A stretch of DNA of 40,386 bases, taken from Candidatus Woesearchaeota archaeon. Lineage in GTDB: Archaea > Nanobdellota > Nanobdellia > Woesearchaeales > DSVV01. The notes under the pieces are model-generated. The model had not been told where the DNA came from. It did no database searches and was given only the letters and a program-made list of their open reading frames with translations. This document shows, in pieces, positions 10,101 through 19,300 of the stretch. Location: NCBI GenBank assembly GCA_018303075.1, contig JAGVYW010000036.1:1-40386 (forward strand). The letters run 5' to 3'. The number at the start of each line of letters is the position of its first letter. The first letter of the stretch is position 1. Both the position numbers and the translations under genes were made by a program.

Positions 10101-13100
10101 TGATGCAGCAAGATTAAAAGCGCAGATTGAAGCAAGGCAAGAGATTAATAATAAATATACAGGATATATTAATAGAGTAATCAATAATCAAGAGAAATTA
10201 GGTTTTTTTGAGCCGCTTGATTTTGATGTTGGTTTTAAACAAAGTCTTTTAATAGATTCACATAGAGGTTATAAGTCAGCAGTCGCAGAATTAGCTGTAT
10301 CTCTTGATAGTTATAAAGGTACTGCAGATTATGATAAATTATTTGAATTATATCATACAGCAAACAAACTTGCAGCACAGAAAGATATACATATCTCAAA
10401 ATTATTTATTAGAGAATTCGCAAGTTCAAAACAAACTGTTGAAGGAGTTTTAGGCGGGAAAGGTGGTCTTTTAAGCTCAGTCAAAGCAATTACAGGAAGT
10501 TATGATGATGATTTTGATTATTTAAGCAGTGCACAGAAACAATTGGGAGATATTGATATTGCGTTTGATTGGCTAAAACAATTTCATGACGAATCAGGAA
10601 TAGGATATGAAGAATTATCAAAGGTTAAAACAGCAGCTGAACTTATCGCTTTATACAGACAAAAAGGTAAATCGATTGAACAGAGTTATGCAGAAGACAG
10701 ATTAAAGATAATTAATAAAGCAAGAGATATTAATGGTCAGAATCTTTTTGTTCATTCATCAATAAGAGATGATTATGCACTTGAAGGATATAAAGGCTCA
10801 TTTAAACCTGTTGAGGTTCTTGGTGTAGATATAGATGCTTTGACATCAGTAGATTCAACTATAATTATGGCTGGCTATTCAAAAGCAATAGGAGCAGCAA
10901 TGAAATCAGGAAGTATTGGGCTGACTAAATTATCAACAGCTGCAGGAAAAGCAAGTGTCGCTGCTCAAAGCACATTTGGAAACTTTGCATTAAAACAAGC
11001 TTCAAAGATTGCAATTGCTCCAGTTAAAGCAGTTCAATCAATAGTTACAGGGAAATTACGTTTTCTTAATCCGTTTACTTATACACAGACAATAGAAACA
11101 GGATTAACAAAGGTTATTGGAAGCAGCATACCAGCAAATATTGTTAAATATTATGCTTCTGAAATTGCAGGTGAAGAAGTATTAATGCCTGCTGCAATAA
11201 AAGGTTTAGGAAAAACAACAGGAGCAGGAGCAATAGATGAATTTCTTGATCCATTAGAGACTGTATTAGGAGCGCATCACGCAAGTTTAGGGATAGGTGA
11301 AATAAAAATCACTAATGATGGAACTAGATATAGGACTGTTTCAAATCACTTAGGTAATGTAATTACAGCACTTGGTCTAAAAACACAAGATTCTGCAGGA
11401 TTAAATAAACCTTATTATACAGTTCTTGAGAAAAACAAGTTTGGAGATGCAGTTGCTATTGAAGTTCATTATCCACAGATTAATACGCAGCAAAATGCGC
11501 AACAAAAAGATTCAGTTGTTTTTGGTGTTGAAGGTACAACATTTGACAATGAAAAGAAAAGCAAAGGTCTGCTTGAACAAACCAAATTAGGTTTAAAGTT
11601 TAATACACCTCAACCTATAAAGCTGGGTAATGTTGTTCTAACTACAGCTCAGCAAACTCAGCAAAGTGGAAACTCATTAAATATCTTGGCAGCTACAAAC
11701 TTTAGAGGATATGTTGAAGACTATGAAAAAAAGAATAATAAGCAATTAGAAAGATTTAAAGTTGTTACAAAAGATGGATTGGAAATAAATGCAGTATTTC
11801 AGGATAACAATCCTTCTAAAGGATTAATCCTTGATATTAATCCATCAGAATTAACAAAAATAAAAATGGAGGCTATTTCTCAAATAAAAGAGATTAGAGG
11901 TGTTTCAAAAGAAGGCTTGCCTGTAACCTATAAATTAGATGAAGCTCAAATTATATCTCCTATTGCAAGTCTTGCAGCAAGTATTAATCAAGGTTCAGAA
12001 AAAGACAAGCAGCTTGATAATTTATTAAAAAAATTAAGTCCAATCGCTTCTGAAGGTGATATTTTCAGCAAAGACTTTTGGAAATATAAATCTACAGATG
12101 ACAGAAAAAATGAAGGCGCACAGATGCTTGCAGAAACCTTATTTGAAGATAACGCAGAACCATCGGAATTTTTGTTAAAACTGCGTGATGTTTATCATGT
12201 TGTAGATGAGAAATACCAGCAGAAGTTTTCTAATTATTATTTAGGCTTAAAGATTGAAAACACAAAACAATCGATAGCTTTTGAGATAACTTCGCTTCAA
12301 AGAGAGATAGAAGCGCTAAAAGAGCTAAAAAAAGATACATTAAAACTAGATTCATACAAAGGCGCGTCATTTGTACAAAGCGCAATTAAACAGAAGATAA
12401 TAAATCAAGGTATGGACCCTGAAACAGCAGTCGCAGCAATTGAAAAAGAGATACAAAATTCAATAAACGAAAAACAAGATTTAATAAATAAATTCACACC
12501 AGAGATTTCTTTTGTAGAAGCAACTAAACAACCAGCTGCAGAACAAGTTCTAACTGCAAAACAATCAGCATCAACACCTGTTGAAGTTGCAGCAGTAGAG
12601 ACAGTAGAAGCAATTGCTGCAGTTGTCAACAATAAGCCAGATGCGCAGCAGCAAGTCAAAGAAGCACAAGAAGCAGTTCAAACAATAGCTGAGGAAAAAG
12701 CAGAAGAAACAGCTGCAAAAGTATTATCATTTAAACCAACAGTTGCTCCATCTGTTGTTCCAGAAGCACAGCCTGCTAAAGTAAAACAAGCTCAGCATCT
12801 TGCAGAAGTAATTCCTATAGAACAGCTGCAACAAGCTCGACGAGAACGGCAAAAGCTTGAGAAAATCTTAATAGAAGAAACTGCACAACAAAAGAAAGCT
12901 TGTGGAGGAGCAGGTGCAGCTATCTCAGTTGTTGGCAGCTGTGCAGCACAAGTGCAAGCAGCTGAAACAGTAGCAGCTGAAGTTGCAGAAGTAATTGATC
13001 TAGAACAGACAGTTGCAGCACTTCAAACAAGGGCAGTTACTGTTGTATTAGATGATACACAATTAAGACAAGCGCAAGCAGACTTAGCTGATTCATTTGA

Positions 13101-13317
13101 TAAAGCAGAGCAAACTCTAGCAGAACTCAAACCACAGCTCACTCCAGCAGTAGAGGTTCCAGCAACAGTTGTTCTTCAATCAACAAAAGCAATACAAGCA
13201 ATTGAAGGAAAACATCCAAATGCAAAAGCAATTGTTGATTCTGCAGTTGAACAGATAAGTGCAGCAAGCTACTGCAAAATTATCTTCTGCAATCACTATT
13301 GCAAGTGGCATAAGTGA
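4150..13317 (+). CDS. Giant secreted protein, N-terminal portion (frame ends at probable frameshift)
   Basis: Starts at TTG 4150, directly after an in-frame stop, giving a typical signal peptide: basic n-region (K-K-K-I-G-I-R-N-R), hydrophobic core (about 17-35) and a cleavage-like L-N-A before Q38. Residues about 40-780 are beta-rich with many short repeated strands, opening with the motif V-D-F-S-K-V-Q-W-G-S-V-D-F-T-K. Residues about 850-1220 are helical and TPR-like (D-S-G-D-Y-Q-Q-S-I-A-K-F). Long helical/coiled-coil stretches follow to about 2210. Residues 2220-2380 are small-residue-rich and partly hydrophobic, and a further mixed region leads to an Ala/Gln-rich tail (2790-3055). The last about 15 residues (S-Y-C-K-I-I-F-C-N-H-Y-C-K-W-H-K) are Cys/His/Trp-rich, unlike everything before, while the +1 frame continues the Ala/Gln-rich character. 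I infer that this frame and the next are one gene of about 9,318 codons. Confidence 0.85.
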   Translation: MNKKKIGIRNRLIRKKFICLSFIYLMISSVFAISLNAQEDNQLNYEDPQIYNKPTFWTNDNVDFSKVQWGSVDFTKIPYNTMTAKKLADFYKYLPEYQIAKVPAKDVDVTLVTDKSKLTAAQLAFGTNLEKSGDLKKLNGGAANEAISTRFKLTAVSFVFLESATINAEGKLVVAGNCPSNSALPSNFKCQIDLDLKNKDLKDSVITATKRTIEGAEYQGFLVCKAGAKECITIKGTTNVAMNSAGDLTITDKSGKQHVVKKGEVGVVFDNKGNSHIIMNDGTIVNINGYDFTGFKEGVTIDLNGNKAKVNGAATIKGKGLDAKLMTAESKADITFDKNDNIIQFNAEKAELTFGGEKGDKAVGNFEMAIGYFAGNPQPEKVKLIGKGSYFYLDGDVSKKKVSIRKGEEITVTIQDGELKGDGLIFASLVHLREGRKVDIAFLEGLADKSDDEAVKAIKEKYGTAVDYKNCKTYDNCIAAIMKQNYHIDCKNWQSCKTNFDKELEKMTAFYEKADSQQVFLLRDGSQQVAKGIATLTSTDKHTQKELVRDETGALVQKEFTADVDTIFEQDDSQTLVFYDSKNSDTNKKVILVDNTAKAGKEVDDFATVKVGQKVFGRDGKAVEIEGIPQFYVSTTFGKKADGNVETNVNAQDILNINAFIVKQIEAKGLKGGNTDANRKKVAEEFFFVGGAEIKPVSEEGRKGFFTVNTDFTQASLVYLSENLNEKTQLIIDGKQSSVFPLSTVKNQIDKFKIGRDTASGKLEIMQQEFANLNADCEKRQDTAAACGDAEGKQLQLLQAKIKSLHETDKIDDKELLVKYGSLEEINTHLEEKMKEGVEAAKQSVYDKLIAANTKLVEGQVKEEPALSKQAIEIYSTIDDPVLKRFAQTKIGDIYLDSGDYQQSIAKFREIKEKYGLDDHAKSQLAKALIANEGEYDKIYQKEPAAILEARTLLEELSKSETAQISGNAFQSLSDIAKTDKEKIELKVKAFQKLKAESPDAAVQIAQQIFDISAKGTDVEAKLKFKQEESAEDYAARLFSTVAEIKARLTESGIDVKDIEDVANAVMASKLIEAAGEAKTKNVKNKEIADVPKQEQLLLKALELAGKADTVIGLQTKVQVLGQLSQLYLGKKDIQKAKYYSTLQENTINDLQRKSDFTANVEQNRLSNKQINLQITLAEKATTAEKVQAAKEVLVFDKGDKYANKILSDIYKQQRAKKVHDEYKRLQEELESVEAAAGQLAESSDIPTISKEELEEYQINELNKYKEKNKDRIINLALDLAKLGDKFSKELAAQLYLTHQDLLEELNDDTKFMTTIHSTTLYQYNDLVNTISKAPAPDELDTDYSEWYYEQIQRLSVGYSDDGFEGDKIAFQIAVNNKLDDDNLMSMFGSNIINPEADYREQITYKEYVIDIPKLDELNKLFSKPDLTFEEQEKAAQIIDSLKVNLIKDNVISDNLKQIVLQKPELLILLPQNSGIKELLGSSFMTGDGESIDVEKLADERLNVRQEKDKMMNLLIGGKTTPRQVYNFLSSDIIKKMTSDEAAQFSEILAATYNDLERNKPLKTYLNLFKSDLDNYQKIINDGGSLTELQRSSAAEFDDVESAHLGVLGFIKESKELQLNQLDSQLSQGIINQKQYDNLRSKLNLDLKQIESDIDNFVLNKAYAANQIDTAGSQIIKHGFNLLSNEGKQDAIALVYGEAQTLLDGGKLESGRNNNLVLDDSEKLRKMSALKIAVDTIRQESDLASFSIEDASLFEVLEKDIDKQIYAAVVSNSNRLKSLFVEVKCAKITMASIDCPGGYSDVDELSKEFDLKNGDSIAQTKSQMINQANSRLRRLQEEIDDLKKGQLYDKAASFEGVYNNLIGNVDEETEKLFQMIDEKEKEIEGLETDIEGYNQKPYLLFLEQQGEKLQNMYSYLSPYDLRKMSDEFEGLSHGMPISEDYEKMAENNPEFISIYKKVNLDIAVSALESAKLKEILASGWTKDVDAARLKAQIEARQEINNKYTGYINRVINNQEKLGFFEPLDFDVGFKQSLLIDSHRGYKSAVAELAVSLDSYKGTADYDKLFELYHTANKLAAQKDIHISKLFIREFASSKQTVEGVLGGKGGLLSSVKAITGSYDDDFDYLSSAQKQLGDIDIAFDWLKQFHDESGIGYEELSKVKTAAELIALYRQKGKSIEQSYAEDRLKIINKARDINGQNLFVHSSIRDDYALEGYKGSFKPVEVLGVDIDALTSVDSTIIMAGYSKAIGAAMKSGSIGLTKLSTAAGKASVAAQSTFGNFALKQASKIAIAPVKAVQSIVTGKLRFLNPFTYTQTIETGLTKVIGSSIPANIVKYYASEIAGEEVLMPAAIKGLGKTTGAGAIDEFLDPLETVLGAHHASLGIGEIKITNDGTRYRTVSNHLGNVITALGLKTQDSAGLNKPYYTVLEKNKFGDAVAIEVHYPQINTQQNAQQKDSVVFGVEGTTFDNEKKSKGLLEQTKLGLKFNTPQPIKLGNVVLTTAQQTQQSGNSLNILAATNFRGYVEDYEKKNNKQLERFKVVTKDGLEINAVFQDNNPSKGLILDINPSELTKIKMEAISQIKEIRGVSKEGLPVTYKLDEAQIISPIASLAASINQGSEKDKQLDNLLKKLSPIASEGDIFSKDFWKYKSTDDRKNEGAQMLAETLFEDNAEPSEFLLKLRDVYHVVDEKYQQKFSNYYLGLKIENTKQSIAFEITSLQREIEALKELKKDTLKLDSYKGASFVQSAIKQKIINQGMDPETAVAAIEKEIQNSINEKQDLINKFTPEISFVEATKQPAAEQVLTAKQSASTPVEVAAVETVEAIAAVVNNKPDAQQQVKEAQEAVQTIAEEKAEETAAKVLSFKPTVAPSVVPEAQPAKVKQAQHLAEVIPIEQLQQARRERQKLEKILIEETAQQKKACGGAGAAISVVGSCAAQVQAAETVAAEVAEVIDLEQTVAALQTRAVTVVLDDTQLRQAQADLADSFDKAEQTLAELKPQLTPAVEVPATVVLQSTKAIQAIEGKHPNAKAIVDSAVEQISAASYCKIIFCNHYCKWHK

Positions 13318-13320
13318 AGT
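13255..13320 (+). other. Frame junction between the two giant reading frames
   Basis: The upstream frame (codons starting at 4150) must skip one base to enter the downstream frame. The Ala/Gln-rich sequence continues smoothly across the switch (I-S-A-A then A-T-A-K-L-S-S-A), whereas the unshifted frame turns into Cys/His/Trp-rich sequence and stops at 13317. No heptameric slippery site or strong hairpin is evident. A single-base sequencing or assembly error, a real inactivating mutation, or two coupled genes are all possible; I favour the first. Confidence 0.6.
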
Positions 13321-16300
13321 TAATGTTGCTGCAGAAAAAGCAGCTGATGATATTATTGCATTATTTGAACAACAAGGTATACATATTGATTCAGCTTATC
13401 ATAATGATATAAGAAAGATTTTGCAGGATACAGCAATATATCATCAGCAGAAGGTGTTAGATATATTTAGTCTAATACAATCTGAGATAGCAGATGCAGC
13501 TAAATCTTTTGCAATTGAACCATTAATAACTCAACATGTTATCAGTTTAGAAGATAAGATTGATGAAGCATTAAAAGATGATGTTTCCAAGAGAAAAGAA
13601 AGAATCAATAGAAAGCTTCAAAGAACAATTGCTGAAAGAAGCCAGAAATTAGCAGATGTACTGCCAGATGCAGTAACAAACTATGGAAAAAATAAATTAC
13701 GATATGCAACAATTGATGATATTGTAAAAGAATTGCAGATTGATGCAGCATCAGCAAAAAGTTTAATGGAAACAGTTTCTGATACAAAAGGTCTCCAAAC
13801 ATCTTCAGGATTAAAACAGAATTATCCTGGAACATCAATAAACACATTATTATTATCAGTACCTCAGTTTGTTATTGAAGAAGATTCAGCAGGAAATAGA
13901 AAATTATATATCATGAAATTGACTAACAATTATAGAACAAAAGATTCATACGGCCAGGCATTAGCATCTGATTCTGGCTTTAGAGAACAGACTGCATCAC
14001 AAGCAATTGGTCCTTTAGCAAAACAGTTTGGCGTTGCAATTCCTGAAGGAAGAACCTATGAATTAAAAGATGGCTTTTCTGTATTTATGTCAGAATTCAA
14101 GCCAGGTATAAAAACATTAGGAAAGACCTCAGAATCAAGGATAAATATAGATTATATCATATCAACAAAAGGAACAACAGCACAACAGCAGCAGTTCAAA
14201 GAAAAGATAAGAAAACAGCTGCTTGCTGCTGCAATCTTCCAAAGGATGTTTGAGATTCCAGATCTGGAAATATTCTATGACAATGATGGCAATATCTATG
14301 CGCTTGACTTTGAATTCTTATTTTATAATGTTAATGTGTTGAGTTTATATTTAGATGAGAAGTCATATGCAGAAAGAACAGATGCAGATAAAGTAGAACT
14401 AGAAGAGGCAAAAACCAAAGCAAGACAGCTTTATACTGAGATTGATTCTATTATGAATGCTCCAAACTTCAGGTTAAGTACATTATTCTCTGAGGAGTAT
14501 TACAAAGATGCAGCTGGAGTTGTAGACAAGCAGGCATATGAAGACGACAAACAAGAGATAATTGCATCACTAAAAAAAATAACAAGTTCGCAGTTAAAGA
14601 AAATGCTTGGTTTAGACATTGCTTTTGTTCAAACTCAATGGAATCAGCATAGTGGATTAATCAAACAAGACATTATTGAGGGAAAAGATGGAAAAAGAAC
14701 AGATGTAGTTGAAAACTATCTAACTGAAATTCTATCTGCATCTGAAGGATTTGTATCAACAAGCGATAGTTCAATAGAAGAAGCATCAAAAAAAGTTGAA
14801 AAAACAAAACAGAGTATTGTTGATCTTTATGGTTCAGCAATAAAACAGGATTTAAACAGCTTTGAGCAGGAAGTAAAAGCTGATCTCATTGAAAGATTAA
14901 AAAGATTATTTGAAAATGCTGATGAAGCAGGAAAAGATAGATTAAATAGTTTAATAGCACTTATTGAAAAAAATAAATATCAATTTACAGCAGATCGTGA
15001 GAAAATAACTGATATACTAAATGATCTACTGAGTGATTATGATCATGTTATTACAGATGAACAGATTACGCATGTTAAATTTGTCAACAATCATTTTGCA
15101 GCACTAGGCAATATTGTTGTTCTTAGACGAAAACAAACAAATTCAGCTAAAGATTTCTTTGGAAGGAATTATTATAAGGATATTGCAAAACTAGGAGATA
15201 CACAATTCCTTTCAGAAAGTGGAGAGATAGCAAAAGCAGGATTGCTGCAAAAGCAGGATAATTTACAAAAAATCTTAAGTGATCTTTCATTCTTTGCAGA
15301 ACGAGGAGAAATGTACAAACGATTGATTGATAATAAATTTGCTATTCAAGGATTATTTGAAGAATATGTTAACTCTGGCTTAAATATGGCAGTTGATAAG
15401 AAAGGTAAATTAGTTCCAATTGAGAAATTGATGAAGCCATTAATTGACGATGGCTCAATAACATTTGATAAAGCTACTGGAAAGATTAGCCAGCCGACAG
15501 TTGAAGAGATTGAGCAGGAGATAATGAATACTCAAGCAATTGCTGTATCACTGCAGCCATTACAGCCAACTGCTGCATTACCTAAGCCAACAATAGCTAC
15601 GCAACGAGCAAAACAATTGCTTCCAGCACAATCATTGTCCCAGAAAGTAGCAGCTGAAATGGCAGCAATTGCAGCTGCTACAGAAAAAGTTGGAAAATTA
15701 TTGCCTTTCCCAGCTTCAAAAGTAACACAACAGTTAGCATTAGAAGCTACAAGGAGAGCAGAAACACAACATGAGCCAGCTATTTCTGAATTAACTCCAC
15801 AACAGCTCGACAAACTAGTCCGCGACGGGATCACAATAATAACAAATCTCGACGGCACTCACATACTCAAGATCCACATCTTAATTGCTCTCACAGATGA
15901 ACAGCGGGAAGCAATCAATAAAGCAGTAAATGATTACATCGATGATTACGAAGGTTTAGTCGAAAGGATAATAGAAGCATTAGCTGGAAAAGATGATTTC
16001 AAATGCCTAGCTGGCAGCTGTGAAGGCAAAGCACAATTACCAGCAGCTGCACAACAAATAGCAGAAACAGGTATAGAAGAAGTCGTCATAAATTCATTAG
16101 AAAAATACACACTCTATGAAGAGCAAACTGCATCACAAAAAACACAACCTCAACAGCGAGTATTATTTGGTGAAGATCATGTTGCAACTGTTGGAAAAAT
16201 AGAAGGTTCAATGAGCTCTGGAAAATACTATGGTTATATTGACAAAGGAACAAGAGATTACAACCAAGATTCTTTAGCTATTGATGAAGAAACAGGATTA

Positions 16301-19300
16301 ATTGTTGTTTCTGATGGTATGGGTGGAGTAAAAGATGGAGAAAAGGCAAGCAGATTCATAACAGAAAATATAATCAAATATTATAAACAAGAGAAAACTG
16401 CCGGAAAAACAACAGAGCATGCTTTAAATATAGCTTTAGCAAATACATATATTGCATTACAAGATTCAGCACAATACATTGGAGCAGCAGGCTCTGGTGC
16501 AACTTTAGTTGTTGGAATTGTTGAGAATAATGAATTGCTTGTAAGAACAATTGGTGATTCAAGAATTTCAGTGCACGATAGTGCTGGAAATATTGTTGCA
16601 ATTTCAGAGGATCAATCATTAATACAGAGTTATATTAAAGAGATTGATGCTGATAATGTTGCACTGGCTGAGAAAAACTTCCTTCAAAAGAATATTATTG
16701 AAGGAGTTATTAAAAAAGAAAAAACAGAAGCTCAATTAAAAGCACCAAAACCAAGAAATGCATTGCATATTATAGGTGATGCGTCAAAAGAATTGACTCC
16801 AGAAGGAAGATTGATTGGCAAAAACAGAGTTCTTCAGCAAAGAGTTCCATTAAAAAAAGGATACAGAGTTCTTTTCCACAGTGATGGAGTTAATGATTAT
16901 GTTCCATCCCAGAACTTTATCAACAGCAAAGTAAAAGCTGCAAAAACACCTCAAGAAGTTATTGATACTATTGTTGGCGGTATTACAGCAAAAGGAGATA
17001 ATATTGGAATCTTTGTCTATGAACATACAGCAGAAGCAAAAGCAGAAAAAGCGCAATCGCAGCAACCTCAACAGCCACAACCACAAAAGCAAGGATTGTT
17101 AGATAGTTTAGGTAAGTTTATCAGAAGACAGCCAGCTGCAGCATTTGCATTCCAATTGTTTGCATTTATTCCAGGCGTACCAGCAGTTGCAGGTATTGCT
17201 GCAATTGTAGGTTTAGCTGGCTATGGTGTTTACAGATTAGCCCAGAGATTAGGAAGCTCAAGAGAGCCAGAAACTGCAAAACAATCTGAATCAACACAAA
17301 CTTCAGTACAAGCTCCAACAGCACAACAACAGCAAATAATTATCACAGTTAATGGTATACAATTCACAAAAGAACAGCTTGAACAAGGTATAACTATTGG
17401 AAGGGCAAAATCAAATGATGTTGTTATAGCTTTAAATCAAGTTTCCAGGCTGCATGCACGATTATTCTTACAAGATGGAGATTTCTATATTATTGATCTT
17501 GGCAGTAAAAATGGTATTAAAGTTGCTGATAATCGTATACCTCAAAATCAACCTGTTAAGATAGAAACTATTAATGAAATACTTTTTGGAAATCAAAGAT
17601 TAAATATAGATTATACTAATGAAGTAGCTGCTCTCTTAAATAAAGAAAAGATAATTTATGATATTACAAGGAGAATAAATCTACTTGAAAAAGATGTTTT
17701 ATACTTATCAGATTATGAAGATAAGACAATAGAAGCATTGGGGGAAGAAATAGATAAGCTTAATGAATTAATCTTAAGAGATATAACTGACCATAATTTT
17801 ATCACTGCTGTTAATATTCGTTCTGAGCTGCTCGGAAGACTAGGTCCAGTACAGATGTCTTATGAAACAGAACTCAGTAAAAGAGCAATTGGTATTACAA
17901 GAACAAAATTAAGCAGCAGTTTAGATTCTATAATATTAGGTCAAACAGAACTTCCTGCTGCTGAAGTTGTAAAGAGAAGTAAAGCTCTAGAACAAGCAGT
18001 TGGCAGCTCTTCGTTAACAGATACAGAAGCAGTTCTTCTTGCAAGGAATTATAAAGATACACTTGTTCAAAGAGGAGTACAAAGTCCATTAGGTGATTCT
18101 ATACATTTAGATTACCAAATAAGTAGAGTGGATGATTATAGAAGAGCAGTATCAATGGACAGAGGATATCTTGATTATATCGATGAGCTTGACCATATAT
18201 TTCCAGAAACAACTCAAAAAGTATTTCTTGGTACAGATGGTATTGAATACAGCAGTTATGCGTATTCATTGTCAACAGATAATGCTGATTCAAATGTTAG
18301 AACACATTATATCAGCAGAAGAACATTAGCTACAAGAACAGAATTAGAGGATATATTAGCACAGAACAGAAATGTAGAAGAACTTGTAAATATCAAAGAA
18401 AAAAGAATAAAGTTATACACAGATATGGATGAGATAATCAAATATTCTCATGATGTGCAAGTAACTACAGGCAAGCCATTTGATGAAGCATTGCATAAAC
18501 GATTCAATGAATTTATCATGGGAGATGCACAAAACAGGCAGAAAGTAATTGATTTAGTTAGATCATTAATGAAAGACGCTGATTTAACACAACAATTAGT
18601 TTTAATTGATTTTGCTGGAAGAGCGCATGTACAAGCATTTACTTTACGTGAAGCAATATTATGGTTAGGAAAAGAAGAAAACTGGAACAGTATATCTTCT
18701 GAACAGCAAGCACAGCTTGGCAATGACAGAGTGTTATTTACAAATGCAGATGTACAATTGCATATTGGAGTTGTTGCGCATACTCAACCTGATTATTTGG
18801 TAGAAGCTAATACTCCATGGGTTAAAAACCCACTTGCATATATGCAGATTCCTGGGGTGTATGAACAGAGATATGATTTTCAAGATATTGTAGAAGGTTA
18901 CAGAACAGTAGCTGTTGATGATAATTCATTATTAACATCAACACCATTATTTGCACAACGAACTGCTTCTGAACAAGCATCAACAATTTTGCGAAAGTTA
19001 ATTATTGCAGATGAAATAACAAAGAGAAGGCAGCAAAGAGCTGCGCAATTCCAATTACATAATATTAGAGACAGTGAACGTTACCAAAAACAGATGGAGC
19101 ATGAATATGCAGGAGTAATGTTAGATATAGACGGTACAATTACACTTGAAAATGGAATGATTAATAAAGAGATATTTGATAAGATATATCAATTACTTTC
19201 AGAAGGCATACCTGTAACAATTGTAACAGGAAGAACTATAAATGGAGTTATGCCATTAATAAATCTGTTAAGAAATTATCATGAAAATTTATACGGCAAT

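Noticed and set aside
13259-13317. Programmed frameshift site
   Set aside because: No slippery heptamer, no strong downstream hairpin and no in-frame stop at the shift point itself; a sequence error or mutation explains it more simply.
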